A stretch of 64,000 nt of DNA from an uncultured Pseudoxanthomonas sp. (GTDB lineage Bacteria; Pseudomonadota; Gammaproteobacteria; Xanthomonadales; Xanthomonadaceae). Positions 40,902 through 51,502 of the stretch are shown here, piece after piece. A model generated the notes under the pieces. The model was not told the DNA's origin. It worked only from the letters and a program-made list of their open reading frames with translations, and searched no databases. Both the position numbers and the translations under genes were made by a program. The stretch's first letter is position 1; each line of letters starts with the position of its first letter. The stretch is taken from NCBI GenBank assembly GCA_946886405.1, contig CAMPIO010000003.1, positions 1 through 64,000 on the forward strand, given 5' to 3'.

Positions 40902-41141
40902 ATGCAGACCGAAACCAGAAAGCAGTGGTGGCAACAGTTGGGGGGCATGAGCCAGGGCATGTTGTTCCTGCAGGGCCATGTCGTGCATCCCGACACGGCA
41001 ACGCAAGCGCAGGCAGCATCCCCTCGCCATGTGCACGACGCGGCAGGCGAGGCAAGGCATCAGCGTGCGGCCAAACGGTTGGGCGCGCGGCGCCTGCGCA
41101 TGGTGGTCGCGTTGCTGTCCGCCGAGCGACCGGTCCCCTGA
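40902..41141 (+). CDS. Small conserved-looking hypothetical protein divergent from the LysR gene
   Basis: 79 residues beginning MQTETRKQWWQQLGGMSQGM, with a Shine-Dalgarno GGAG nine bases upstream. The N terminus is aromatic- and Gln-rich, and the C-terminal part is basic (AAKRLGARRLRMVVALL). There is no known domain. Position opposite a LysR gene suggests it is a regulated target. Being short and without motifs, it could still be a chance reading frame. Confidence 0.6.
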   Translation: MQTETRKQWWQQLGGMSQGMLFLQGHVVHPDTATQAQAASPRHVHDAAGEARHQRAAKRLGARRLRMVVALLSAERPVP

Positions 41142-41183
41142 CCGAACACCACGGACGTCGGCGTAGGGCGCCACGCTGTTCCC

Positions 41184-41284
41184 TGTAGGACCGACGTCCG
41201 TCGCGACCGGATGGTCCAGGACGCCAGGATGTAGTCGTTTGCGCGAGTGCGTGCCGTGCGGTCGCGACGGACGTCGCTCCTACA
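41184..41284. repeat. GTAG-type REP pair, 26-bp arms with one mismatch
   Basis: Arm 41184-41209 (TGTAGGACCGACGTCCGTCG...) and its inverse at 41259-41284 differ at one position; the spacer is 49 bases. The element ends 9 bases before the stop of the gamma-glutamylcyclotransferase-like gene. The arm sequence GACGTCCGTCGCGACCG matches the family seen at 52695-52811 except for its middle. Confidence 0.85.
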
Positions 41285-41293
41285 ATAAGGCGG

Positions 41294-41641
41294 TCATGCT
41301 TTCACATAGACCCAGGCGTCGCGCCCTGATGTCAGGCGGATGCGTACACGACGATAGTCGGCGACTTCATAGCGATCTGCGGCGGCGAGTTCTTCCGCGC
41401 TGATGCGGAACACGGTGCCGGTCACTTCGTCGGCTGGATCGTTGCTGGCGCTGACGATGGGATGGAAGCGTTCGCCACTGGCGGCGAGCACGTCGGGATC
41501 GGTGATCTCCACCATCGTGCGCGTGTAGCCGGGCATCGTGTCCGGTTCACCATCAAGGCGGCGGCCGAACGAGGACAGCTGCACGCTTTCCCGCTGCAGC
41601 GTGCCGTAGGAGAACAACAGGATGTCGGCGGCGTCGGTCAT
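41294..41641 (-). CDS. Gamma-glutamylcyclotransferase-like (AIG2/GGCT) protein
   Basis: 115 residues from the ATG at 41641. The hallmark strand and loop FSYGTLQRE is at residues 10-18, and the conserved GxVxRI/ADRYE motif lies in [16 protein letters not shown], where the glutamate is the likely catalytic acid. Members act on gamma-glutamyl amines or glutathione-derived dipeptides. Substrate is uncertain. It lies directly after icd on the same strand, beyond the icd terminator. Confidence 0.85.
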   Translation of the reverse strand: MTDAADILLFSYGTLQRESVQLSSFGRRLDGEPDTMPGYTRTMVEITDPDVLAASGERFHPIVSASNDPADEVTGTVFRISAEELAAADRYEVADYRRVRIRLTSGRDAWVYVKA

Positions 41642-41684
41642 CGCAGGATATGTCGGATAGCGGCAACAAGCGCGATGGTCGCCG

Positions 41685-41717
41685 AAAACACGACGCCCGG
41701 CACAGGGCCGGGCGTCG
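41685..41717 (-). terminator. Terminator after icd
   Basis: CGACGCCCGGC (41691-41701) and GCCGGGCGTCG (41707-41717) form an 11-bp stem around ACAGG, followed on the minus strand by TGTTTTCGG. It lies 25 bases after the icd stop. It shares its core and loop with the hairpin at 7272-7294. Confidence 0.8.
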
Positions 41718-41741
41718 GATGCGGCGACGAAGCGGCCGGTG

Positions 41742-44009
<2,268 letters not shown>

Positions 44010-44155
44010 TCAGCACGCCATTGTCGCGCGCCGCCGCACGCAGGGCAAAACGAGGGGGTATGGATGCCGGTGTCGGATGCCGCAGCTGTCCCGGGACAGG
44101 CGGGAACGGTCGGAGCGGTTGCGGCCGGAACGGTCCGTCTGCCCAAGCGCCACGC

Positions 44156-44187
44156 AAAAAAAGCGGGCGTGGATTCCTCCACGCCCG
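44156..44187 (-). terminator. Rho-independent terminator after the 158-residue lipoprotein gene
   Basis: CGGGCGTGGA / TCCACGCCCG 10-bp stem with a 4-nt loop (44164-44187). On the minus strand the stem is followed by GC and seven T residues (A-run at 44156-44162 on the plus strand). Confidence 0.92.
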
Positions 44188-44228
44188 AGCTTGCCCCACA
44201 CACGTGGGAGAGAGACTTGCCTTGCGGA

Positions 44229-44705
44229 TTACTTGACTTCGATTTCCTGGGTCATGCCGACCGGCTGGCCGTTCAAGGTCACGTCGACCTTGTACTTGCC
44301 GGCGGGCCAATCAGTGGCCTTGGTGAACTCGATGTTGGTGGTGTCCATGCCGCCAGCGACGACGTTCGCGGTCTGCTGGGCTGCGACCTGGCCATCCTGG
44401 AACGTCAGCTTGGCGTCGATGACAGCATTGGCCGGCGTGGCGGCATCGGTCTTCACTGACACGATGATCTTGTCCTTGACGCCGAACATGCCGACGGCGG
44501 CCACGGACTTGTCGGCTGCGGCGGTATTGCCCACCGTGACGCTGGTGGCGCTGACCGGTGCCGGGGCGGGCTCGACAGGTGCAGGCGCCGGCTCAACGAC
44601 TGCAGGCGGCGCGACGACGGGTTCTTCTTTCTTCTTGCAGCCGACCAGGGCGACGGTGCCGACCAGCGCGGCGGCCAGTGCGTAGGACATGCGGTTCTGC
44701 TTCAT
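44229..44705 (-). CDS. Lipoprotein of unknown function
   Basis: 158 residues from the ATG at 44705. The signal ends in LVGC, with lipidation predicted at C23, immediately followed by KKKEEP, a Pro/Ala/Glu-rich spacer (PAPAPVEPAPAPV) and a beta-rich domain of about 100 residues ending VTLNGQPVGMTQEIEVK, which looks immunoglobulin-like. Nothing catalytic is visible. Its own strong terminator lies downstream, and the LysM gene is upstream on the same strand. Confidence 0.82.
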   Translation of the reverse strand: MKQNRMSYALAAALVGTVALVGCKKKEEPVVAPPAVVEPAPAPVEPAPAPVSATSVTVGNTAAADKSVAAVGMFGVKDKIIVSVKTDAATPANAVIDAKLTFQDGQVAAQQTANVVAGGMDTTNIEFTKATDWPAGKYKVDVTLNGQPVGMTQEIEVK

Positions 44706-44739
44706 GGGTTCGATCCTTGTGGATGAAGTGGAGTGGCGA

Positions 44740-45039
44740 TCAGGCGTCGGCAGGCTTGGGAGGCAGCTTGATGACTTGCCCAGGGAAGATGCGGTCCGGA
44801 TCGTCGATGACGTCGCGGTTGGCTTCGAAGATCTGCTTCCAGGCATTGGCACTGCCGAGATGTTCCTTCGCGATCTTGGAAAGCGTGTCGCCCTTCTCGA
44901 TGGTGTAGCTCTGTTCGCCGATGATCTCGGCGGTGCTATCGACTCGCGCCGTTACGTCGGAGAAATCCGCAGCCTTCTCGGCGGTGGAATCCACCTTGGC
45001 AGTAACGTCCGAGAAGTCAGCCTTCTTTTCTGTGCTCAT
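44740..45039 (-). CDS. Cytoplasmic LysM-domain protein (Kbp/YgaU-like)
   Basis: 99 residues from the ATG at 45039. There is no signal peptide. Residues 3-36 hold two copies of an imperfect 17-residue repeat (KADFSDVTAKVDSTAE, AADFSDVTARVDSTAE), and residues 45-95 are a LysM domain (YTIEKGDTLSKIAKEHLG, DPDRIFPGQVIKLP). E. coli Kbp (YgaU) has the same LysM C terminus behind a BON domain and binds potassium in the cytoplasm. Here the BON part is replaced by the repeat, so a potassium-sensor role is only a suggestion. Confidence 0.85.
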   Translation of the reverse strand: MSTEKKADFSDVTAKVDSTAEKAADFSDVTARVDSTAEIIGEQSYTIEKGDTLSKIAKEHLGSANAWKQIFEANRDVIDDPDRIFPGQVIKLPPKPADA

Positions 45040-45147
45040 TGCAACCACCCTTCCTGGCGGGCTGTGGGATGCGCAAAGCGTTGCACGCGGCCTGTTAAGA
45101 ATCCATAGCGCGGGCGTGAAATCGTCTCAATTGTTAGGTGAGTAACC

Positions 45148-45966
45148 TTACTGTCGTAAATCACGCTTCATGAGCGGGACATTCATGTCGGCCGTGGCTC
45201 GCCAGGGATTGATGTCCAAGCCCCCGCGCCGGGTATAGCGGGCTTCGACCGACAACGAAGTCGGACGGCAGTGCGTCAGCACATCGTGAAAAATCCGTTC
45301 GACGCACTGCTCGTGGAACTCCGCGTGGTCGCGGAAGCTCACCAGGTAGCGCAGCAATTCGACGCGGTCGATGCGCGGGCCGGAATAGCGGATGACGACG
45401 GTCGCCCAGTCGGGCTGGCCGGTAACCGGGCAGTTCGACTTCAAAAGTTCCGACGACAGGATTTCTTCGACGGCTTCTTCCGGATCGGCGGCGAGGAACT
45501 CGGCGCGCGGCGGACCGTAATGGTCGATCTCCACGTCCAGTCCGTCGATCGATTCGCCTTCCGGCGCATCCGTCATCGGCGGCAGGCCGAACACCACCTG
45601 TACATCCGCGCCCGCGCGCGCCGACAGGTCGGTCGCGATACGTTCCAGCACCGCAGCGTCGCTGTTGAAGCGCGTGCTGTTGAGCGAGTTGAGATAGAGC
45701 TTGAGCGACTTCGACTCGATCAGGCACGGCGACGTGCATGGCACGGTCAGCGTGGCGGTCGCCACGCGCGGCTTGCCGCGGGCATCCAGCCAGCTCAGTT
45801 CATAACCATGCCAGCGGTCGTGGCCGACGAAGGGCAGGGCATCGGCGGCGATGCCGATCTCGTCCCGCGCACCCTGGCGTGGGATGGGGAACAGCAGGGT
45901 GGGGTCGTAATGCGCGGGATACGCGACCTCGCGACCCAGCGAGGAATCCTGAGGGGTATTGTTCAT
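45148..45966 (-). CDS. queF: NADPH-dependent 7-cyano-7-deazaguanine reductase
   Basis: 272 residues, the long bimodular form of QueF. The QueF motif [17 protein letters not shown] is near residue 85, and the nucleophilic cysteine is in [13 protein letters not shown] near 190. It reduces preQ0 to preQ1 in queuosine biosynthesis. The gap to the divergent chagasin-like gene is 69 bases and shows no obvious preQ1 riboswitch, only a TATACA-like box about 30 bases upstream. Confidence 0.97.
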   Translation of the reverse strand: MNNTPQDSSLGREVAYPAHYDPTLLFPIPRQGARDEIGIAADALPFVGHDRWHGYELSWLDARGKPRVATATLTVPCTSPCLIESKSLKLYLNSLNSTRFNSDAAVLERIATDLSARAGADVQVVFGLPPMTDAPEGESIDGLDVEIDHYGPPRAEFLAADPEEAVEEILSSELLKSNCPVTGQPDWATVVIRYSGPRIDRVELLRYLVSFRDHAEFHEQCVERIFHDVLTHCRPTSLSVEARYTRRGGLDINPWRATADMNVPLMKRDLRQ

Positions 45967-46035
45967 GCCGCCATTTTACGGACGGGGCCTAAAGCCGGGG
46001 TGTATAAGGACGGCGTCTCCAGGAAGGACGCGACC

Positions 46036-46458
46036 ATGCGATCACTGCTGCTGACCGGCCTGTGCGTGCTGCTGTGCGCCTGCGCCAACGGGCCCGCCAT
46101 CGGCAGCGGTCCGCCGCCGGGCGCGCTGCCGGACGACGGGCTGGTCCGGCCACAAGGGGGCGCGCCGGTGTCGATGCGGGTGGGCCAGGTGTTCGAGATC
46201 GCCCTGATGGCCAATGCCAGCACCGGCTACCAGTGGGAATTCACCACCGACGGCGCCCCGGTGCTGGCCCGGACCACCGGCCCCGCCACGCCGCCCCCGA
46301 TGGACACGCAATCGCCGATGCCTGGTGCGCCCGCGCTGGCACGCTGGTGGCTGCGCGCAGAGAAACCGGGTGAGGTCACCGTGCGGATGGTCTATCGGCG
46401 GCCGTGGGAGACGGTGCCGCCGGTGGAGGTGGTGGAATACGTTGTCGTGGTCGAATGA
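46036..46458 (+). CDS. Chagasin-like (I42 family) cysteine-protease-inhibitor lipoprotein
   Basis: 140 residues from the ATG at 46036. The signal ends LCAC with the likely lipidated cysteine at C16. The chagasin signature NASTGYQW (residues 60-67) and the later RRPWE loop are present. The middle GxGG loop of classical chagasins is not obvious, and ALARWWLRAEKPG takes its place. I42 inhibitors block papain-type cysteine proteases, here at the cell envelope. Divergent from queF. Confidence 0.88.
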   Translation: MRSLLLTGLCVLLCACANGPAIGSGPPPGALPDDGLVRPQGGAPVSMRVGQVFEIALMANASTGYQWEFTTDGAPVLARTTGPATPPPMDTQSPMPGAPALARWWLRAEKPGEVTVRMVYRRPWETVPPVEVVEYVVVVE

Positions 46459-46510
46459 ACGTGCGGGCCGTTGCCATGGCCAGCCTGTTGCGAAACGGCA
46501 AGGTGGTCGG

Positions 46511-47203
46511 ATGAGTCGCTCGACGATTTCTCACTCGTCAGTGTGGTGCCCCCAGGACGGAAGAATCCTCGAACACCATGCTGGCGAGTACGACGCCGTG
46601 TACGTCGCGCTTTCGCCTTTCGTGAGGCCGGTGTCTATCTCGCCGGATCTGTTTTGTCCGGACACCTACCCGGACCGCCAGACGATCATGGCAACGTGCG
46701 TGCCGGTCCTGTGGGCCGAAGTCCAGAAGCTGGGGGGCTTTGCGTCGATCGAGGAGATCGACATTGCGCTGAGAACTTCCATTCTAGGCCTTCGCGATCA
46801 CCTGCTGAGGAAGGACTTGGCGCAAACACTGGCCTCATGCATCGAGAATGCGGGCATCATCCCTCCTGCCGAAGGACATCATCCCGAGCTCATGTTTGCC
46901 ACGGTCATGCAGATGTTCGAAGAAAAGGCGAGTACCCCGCTTGTCGTGGTGACGGATGAGTTCGGGGAGGAGTCCAAGACTTATGCGATCAGTGAACTGC
47001 TTGCGGGCAAGGCGAGGCTGCCCTCCCACTGCAACATCCACACGCCCGACCGGAGCCTGCTGTGGACGGTCCACTGGGATAGCCATTGCACGTTCCTCTG
47101 TTCGTCGACGGAAACCTTGCACGATCTGAAGGTGCATGAAGTGCTGGAGGGCTTCTATTGCTCCCCGGAAACGGAGGTCTACTGGAGTCTCCATCCTCGC
47201 TGA
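46511..47203 (+). CDS. DUF2711-like protein of unknown function
   Basis: 230 residues from the ATG at 46511. The conserved-looking stretches CPDTYPDRQTIMATC, IEEIDIALRTSI, LLWTVHWDSHCTFLC and EGFYCSPETEVYWSL recall DUF2711 family proteins, named from memory and therefore tentative. The repeated cysteines and the DSHCTFLC motif stand out. No signal peptide or membrane segment is seen. It follows the chagasin-like gene after 52 bases, but no functional link is evident. Confidence 0.75.
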   Translation: MSRSTISHSSVWCPQDGRILEHHAGEYDAVYVALSPFVRPVSISPDLFCPDTYPDRQTIMATCVPVLWAEVQKLGGFASIEEIDIALRTSILGLRDHLLRKDLAQTLASCIENAGIIPPAEGHHPELMFATVMQMFEEKASTPLVVVTDEFGEESKTYAISELLAGKARLPSHCNIHTPDRSLLWTVHWDSHCTFLCSSTETLHDLKVHEVLEGFYCSPETEVYWSLHPR

Positions 47204-47332
47204 TCGTGAGCGGACGCTCCGTGTTTACGCGAGGGTGCTCCTCGTGGCGCGGATTCGGCGCGTTGATCTCTGGCTTGGCTTCCTCGTCGGCTCGGGGCAA
47301 AGTGGTGCTTCCCCACAGTCAAGGAGCCCGCG

Positions 47333-48613
47333 ATGAGGCTCGGTCCGTTGTCCCTGTTGTTTTCCATGGTGATGGCTTTGCCGGCTGTCGCGCAGACGAC
47401 GGAACCCCCTGTGTCCGTTCCAGTCGCCGAGGCGACGGCGCCTAGCGCCAACCCCATTTTCACCACCTGCATGGCCTCACTGCGGGATATCGCCGCAAAG
47501 CAGGGCATCACGACGGCCAGCTTCGACACCTACACGAAAGACCTGGCCGCCGACATGAGCGTGCTGGATCTGCTGGATGCGCAGCCGGAGTTCACCACGC
47601 CATTGTGGGATTACCTGGCGGCGCTGGTGGACGAGCAGCGCGTGGCGGATGGACAGGCGATGCTGGTGATGCATGCGGAACTGCTGGGTCGCGTATCGCA
47701 GGCCTATGGCGTGGACCCCGCGACCGTCGTCGCCGTGTGGGGCGTGGAAAGCGACTACGGGCGCGTGTTCGGCAAGCGGCCGCTGCTGGTGTCGCTGTCC
47801 ACGCTGTCGTGCTTCGGCCGACGGCAGGCGTTCTTCCGTGGCGAATTCCTGACCACGTTGAAGCTGCTGCAGGCGGGCGATGTGCGGGTGGAAGGCTTGA
47901 ACGGGTCGTGGGCCGGCGCCTTCGGGCACACGCAGTTCATGCCAAGCACCTACGAACGCATCGCCGTCGACTTCGATGGCGACGGTCGCCGCAACCTGAT
48001 CGACAGCATTCCCGACGCGCTGGCATCGACCGCGAACTACCTGGTGAAGTCCGGCTGGCGGACGGGCGAGCCGTGGGGCTACGAAGTGAAGCTGCCTGCC
48101 GGCTTCAACCTCGCGCAGGCCGGGCGCACCAATCGCAAGCCGCTGCCCCAGTGGGTGATGCAAGGCATCACCCGTGTCGATGGCCAACCGTTGCCGGCGG
48201 ATGACCGCAACGCGGCGGTGCTGGTGCCGACCGGAGCCAACGGCCCTGCCTTCGTCGTGTTCAAGAATTACGACGCCATCTATTCCTACAACGCGGCGGA
48301 AAGCTACGCGCTGGCCATCGCCCTGTTGGCGGATCGCCTGCGTGGCGGCACCGGACTGGTCGCCGCATGGCCGACCGACGATCCCGGTCTCGGTCGGCCC
48401 CAGCGGCGTGAGCTGCAGACGTTGCTGCTCGCGCGCGGTCATGCGATCGGCACCGCAGACGGCATGATCGGTACGCAGACGCGGCGTGCCATCGTGGTCG
48501 AACAGCAGCGCTTGGGCCTGTTGCCGGCCGATGGCAGGGCCGGCACGAAAATCCTCACCGCGCTGAAGGCCGAAGGGTCGCCGGTCGCGCCGCCCGCAGC
48601 CGCCAAGCCATGA
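47333..48613 (+). CDS. Lytic murein transglycosylase, MltB-type, with C-terminal peptidoglycan-binding domain
   Basis: 426 residues. Signal peptide 1-21 (no lipobox, so soluble periplasmic or secreted rather than a lipoprotein like MltB). The catalytic glutamate lies in VWGVESDYG near residue 142, with AGAFGHTQFMPSTY near 205, as in family 3 lytic transglycosylases. A PG_binding_1 domain closes the protein (about 345-410, TADGMIGTQTRRAI). It cleaves the MurNAc-GlcNAc bond to form anhydro ends. The stop overlaps the start of the next gene by four bases. Confidence 0.92.
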   Translation: MRLGPLSLLFSMVMALPAVAQTTEPPVSVPVAEATAPSANPIFTTCMASLRDIAAKQGITTASFDTYTKDLAADMSVLDLLDAQPEFTTPLWDYLAALVDEQRVADGQAMLVMHAELLGRVSQAYGVDPATVVAVWGVESDYGRVFGKRPLLVSLSTLSCFGRRQAFFRGEFLTTLKLLQAGDVRVEGLNGSWAGAFGHTQFMPSTYERIAVDFDGDGRRNLIDSIPDALASTANYLVKSGWRTGEPWGYEVKLPAGFNLAQAGRTNRKPLPQWVMQGITRVDGQPLPADDRNAAVLVPTGANGPAFVVFKNYDAIYSYNAAESYALAIALLADRLRGGTGLVAAWPTDDPGLGRPQRRELQTLLLARGHAIGTADGMIGTQTRRAIVVEQQRLGLLPADGRAGTKILTALKAEGSPVAPPAAAKP

Positions 48614-49476
48614 GCGCGCTTCCCGATGGCGTGACCCGCGAGACGTGGCAGGGCATCGACGTGCTGCGAGTCGAGACGCCTTTCTCCCTCGCGCGCATCA
48701 GCCTGCATGGCGGGCAAATGCTGTCGTTCGTACCGACCGGTTTCGACGACCTTCTGTGGGCGTCGCCAACGACGTCGCTGCCGCCGAAGGCGATCCGCGG
48801 TGGCGTGCCGGTCTGCTGGCCGTACTTCGGCAAGCAGGGGCAGGCCGACGACGCGGTCCAGCACGGCCATGCGCGTATTTCGCGGTGGCCATTGACCGAC
48901 GTGAAGCGCGAGGCCGACGGCAGCGTCGTGCTGAAGCTTGCACTGCCGCTGCGCGATGGCGTGCCGCTGGAACTGCAGATGTCCGTGCACATCGGCCGCG
49001 AGTTGCGCCAGAGCATCGACACCCTGCATCGCGGCGACGCACCGTATCGATTGACGCAGGCGCTGCATACGTATTTCCACGTCGCCGACGCCACGCGGGT
49101 GACGGTTACCGGACTCGATGGCCTGCAGTACGACGACAAGTACGATGGCGGAACGCACGTGCAATCGGACGACTGGTCGCTGCACGATCCGCGCGACCCT
49201 GGCCGCAGCGACCGCATCTACGCCGGCACGGGACATCGCTTCGACTTGATCGATCCTGCGGGCGGCCGCCGGATACGGTTGGACACCTTCGGCAGCCGCT
49301 CGCTCGTGGTCTGGAATCCGGGCGACGTCGGCGCACGTGCGATTGCCGACATGCCGGATGACGGCTGGCGACATTTCGTCTGCCTGGAAGCCGCGAATGC
49401 CAGTGATGATGCGATCGAACTCGAACCCGGCCAGCGCCACCGCCTGAGCCAGGTGATCTCGGTCAGTTCCCTGTAG
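48610..49476 (+). CDS. D-hexose-6-phosphate mutarotase (YeaD-like aldose 1-epimerase)
   Basis: 288 residues. The galactose-mutarotase fold is marked by LHGGQMLSFVP near residue 37, RGGVPVCWPYFGKQG near 62, ALHTYFHVAD near 155 and the glutamate at FVCLEAAN near the C terminus, as in YeaD. It interconverts alpha and beta anomers of glucose-6-phosphate. The ATG overlaps the transglycosylase stop. The stop codon TAG (49474-49476) lies inside the REP head GTAG. Confidence 0.88.
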   Translation: MSALPDGVTRETWQGIDVLRVETPFSLARISLHGGQMLSFVPTGFDDLLWASPTTSLPPKAIRGGVPVCWPYFGKQGQADDAVQHGHARISRWPLTDVKREADGSVVLKLALPLRDGVPLELQMSVHIGRELRQSIDTLHRGDAPYRLTQALHTYFHVADATRVTVTGLDGLQYDDKYDGGTHVQSDDWSLHDPRDPGRSDRIYAGTGHRFDLIDPAGGRRIRLDTFGSRSLVVWNPGDVGARAIADMPDDGWRHFVCLEAANASDDAIELEPGQRHRLSQVISVSSL

Positions 49477-49553
49477 GAGCGCCCTCGGGCGCGATGCTTC
49501 TCTCGTCATCGCGCGAAAGCAGGAGCATCGCGCCCGAGGGCGCTCCTACAGGG
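49469..49553. repeat. GTAG-type REP pair: perfect 30-bp inverted repeat
   Basis: Arm 49469-49498 (CCCTGTAGGAGCGCCCTCGG...) and its exact inverse at 49524-49553, with a 25-nt spacer. The arms match those at 25488-25567 over about 29 bases. It begins inside the last codons of the mutarotase gene. Confidence 0.93.
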
Positions 49554-49608
49554 GTGGGCGGGAGGTTGGGCGGCAGCCCGATGCCCTACACTTGCGCACC
49601 TCTCGCCG

Positions 49609-50862
49609 GTGCCGTCCGTGAACGCCGAAACTCCCGCACACGCTGGCCGCCGCGCCGCCCTGGTCTTCATCTTCATCACGGTGCTGATCGACATCCTGTC
49701 GTTCGGGGTGATCATTCCGGTGTTGCCGGACCTGGTGAAACAGTTCACCGGCGGTGATGCGGCGCGTGCGGCGATCTGGGTCGGCGTGTTCGGTACGGTG
49801 TTCTATGCCATCCAGTTCATCAGCTCACCCGTGCAGGGTGCGCTGTCCGACCGTTTTGGACGCCGGCCGGTGATCCTCCTTTCGTGCCTGGGCCTGGGCG
49901 CCGACTTCGTGCTGATGGCGGTCGCCGGCACGCTGCCGCTGCTCCTGCTGGCGCGCGTCTTCTCGGGTGTCTTCTCGGCGAGCTTCACCACGGCGAACGC
50001 TTACATCGCCGATGTCACCCCGCCGGAGCGGCGCGCACAGGCCTTCGGCATGATTGGCGCGGCGTTCGGCGTGGGGTTCGTCATCGGTCCCCTGATCGGT
50101 GGCGCGCTGGGGGACATCGATCTGCGTCTTCCGTTCTGGTTCTCCGCAGGGTTGGCGCTGTTGAACTTCCTCTACGGTTGGTTCGTGCTTCCCGAATCGC
50201 TTGCGCCGGAGAAGCGGACCGCCCGCATCGACTGGAAGCACGCCAATCCCTTCGGTTCACTGGTCTTGCTCAAGCGCTATCCGCAGGTGTTCGGCCTGGT
50301 CGCCGTCGTCTTCATCGCCAACCTCGCGCACTTCGTCTATCCCAGCGTGTTCGTCCTGTTCGCGGGCTATCGCTTCCAATGGGGGCCGAAAGAAGTCGGC
50401 TGGGTGCTCGCCGCGGTTGGCGTGCTGAGCGTGATCGTCAATGCCCTGCTGGTGGGACGGATAGTGAAGAGGCTGGGCGAACGCAGGACGCTGCTGCTTG
50501 GTCTGGCGTGCGGCGCGATCGGGTTCGTCATCTACGGATGGGCACCAGTAGGCACCGCCTTCCTGCTCGGCTTGCCCATCAGCGCACTGTGGGCACTCGC
50601 CACCCCCGCCACGCAGGCGCTGATCACGCGGGAAGTGGATGAGCGCGAGCAGGGGCGCATGCAGGGTGCGCTGATGGGGCTTGCGAGCCTGGCGGGCATC
50701 ATCGGACCGCTGCTGTTCGCCGGCACGTTCGCGTTGTTCATCCGCGCGGATGCGCCTGCACACCTGCCCGGCGCGCCGTGGTTTCTCGCCGCCCTCCTGT
50801 TGTCCTGCGGCATGCTGGTGGGCTGGCGTTTCGCACGGCCGGCACCGGCAGCGACGCCCTGA
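49609..50862 (+). CDS. MFS drug transporter, TetA-like
   Basis: 417 residues with 12 hydrophobic segments. Motif A GALSDRFGRRPVIL follows segment 2, and RVFSGVFSASFTTANAYIADVTP (motif B/C region) is in the fourth and fifth segments, as in the tetracycline/H+ antiporter (DHA1, TCR/Tet) group. It would export a drug or metabolite in exchange for protons; chromosomal relatives often do not confer tetracycline resistance. No ATG start is available. GTG at 49609 or 49618 are the candidates. A bidirectional terminator follows. Confidence 0.88.
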   Translation: MPSVNAETPAHAGRRAALVFIFITVLIDILSFGVIIPVLPDLVKQFTGGDAARAAIWVGVFGTVFYAIQFISSPVQGALSDRFGRRPVILLSCLGLGADFVLMAVAGTLPLLLLARVFSGVFSASFTTANAYIADVTPPERRAQAFGMIGAAFGVGFVIGPLIGGALGDIDLRLPFWFSAGLALLNFLYGWFVLPESLAPEKRTARIDWKHANPFGSLVLLKRYPQVFGLVAVVFIANLAHFVYPSVFVLFAGYRFQWGPKEVGWVLAAVGVLSVIVNALLVGRIVKRLGERRTLLLGLACGAIGFVIYGWAPVGTAFLLGLPISALWALATPATQALITREVDEREQGRMQGALMGLASLAGIIGPLLFAGTFALFIRADAPAHLPGAPWFLAALLLSCGMLVGWRFARPAPAATP

Positions 50863-50865
50863 AGA

Positions 50866-50893
50866 AAGAAGGCCGCCTTTGGGCGGCCTTCTT
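50866..50893. terminator. Bidirectional terminator between the MFS and PepSY genes
   Basis: AAGAAGGCCGCC / GGCGGCCTTCTT, a perfect 12-bp stem (50866-50877 with 50882-50893) with TTTG in the loop. A-rich before and T-rich after, so it serves both convergent genes. Confidence 0.85.
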
Positions 50894-50916
50894 CATTCCA
50901 GCAATGGCGACGTCGA

Positions 50917-51375
50917 TCAATCGTTCCCGACGTGGATGATCTCGCCGGTGTTGGCAGCCAGGTGGATTTCCACATCGTTGCCGTCGGCGCGCTCGGCCTC
51001 GGCCTTCCACACCCCATCGTCGAAATCGACGTCATGGATCTTGGAATAGCCCGCGGCGGCCAGCTTCGCCTTGACGTCGTTCTCACTCAGATTCGACACC
51101 AGCTTCTCCGCAACCACATCGCCGCTGGCGGGATTGATGCGCACGTCGACGCGGTCGCCGTTGGCGCTGGTCGCATCGGTCTCCCACTGGCCGTCCTCGA
51201 AATCGAGATCGTCGATGTTGGTGTAACCCTTCTCGGTCAGCAGCGCGCGCACCTGCGGCTCCTTCAGCGCATCCTTGCCCGCTGTCGGCGCAGGCGCCTG
51301 GGCGAAGGCAGCGCCAGAGAGGACGGCCAGCGTGGCAAGGGTCAACAGGCGATGGCGGACATGGAGGATCTGCAT
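50917..51375 (-). CDS. Exported double-PepSY-domain protein
   Basis: 152 residues from the ATG at 51375. Signal peptide to about residue 26 (LSGAAFA). Two tandem, similar PepSY-like repeats follow (EPQVRALLTEKGYTNIDDLDFEDGQW... and ENDVKAKLAAAGYSKIHDVDFDDGVW...), each about 50 residues and ending in a strand ASGDVV / NTGEII. PepSY domains often inhibit proteases or bind metals. No specific partner can be named. Confidence 0.85.
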   Translation of the reverse strand: MQILHVRHRLLTLATLAVLSGAAFAQAPAPTAGKDALKEPQVRALLTEKGYTNIDDLDFEDGQWETDATSANGDRVDVRINPASGDVVAEKLVSNLSENDVKAKLAAAGYSKIHDVDFDDGVWKAEAERADGNDVEIHLAANTGEIIHVGND

Positions 51376-51502
51376 GGAGGGTCTCCTGAAAGGATGGAGA
51401 CGCGATCCTGCCGATGCGCGTATCACCCGGAGGTGAATTCCTGCCGCCGGAACTGAACACTCCACACCGCGTTCACCTGCATGAGCCGTAGGAGAACCGA
51501 GC

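Noticed and set aside
45967..46035. preQ1 riboswitch upstream of queF
   Set aside because: Only 69 bases separate queF from the divergent gene and no preQ1 aptamer-like pseudoknot pattern is visible.
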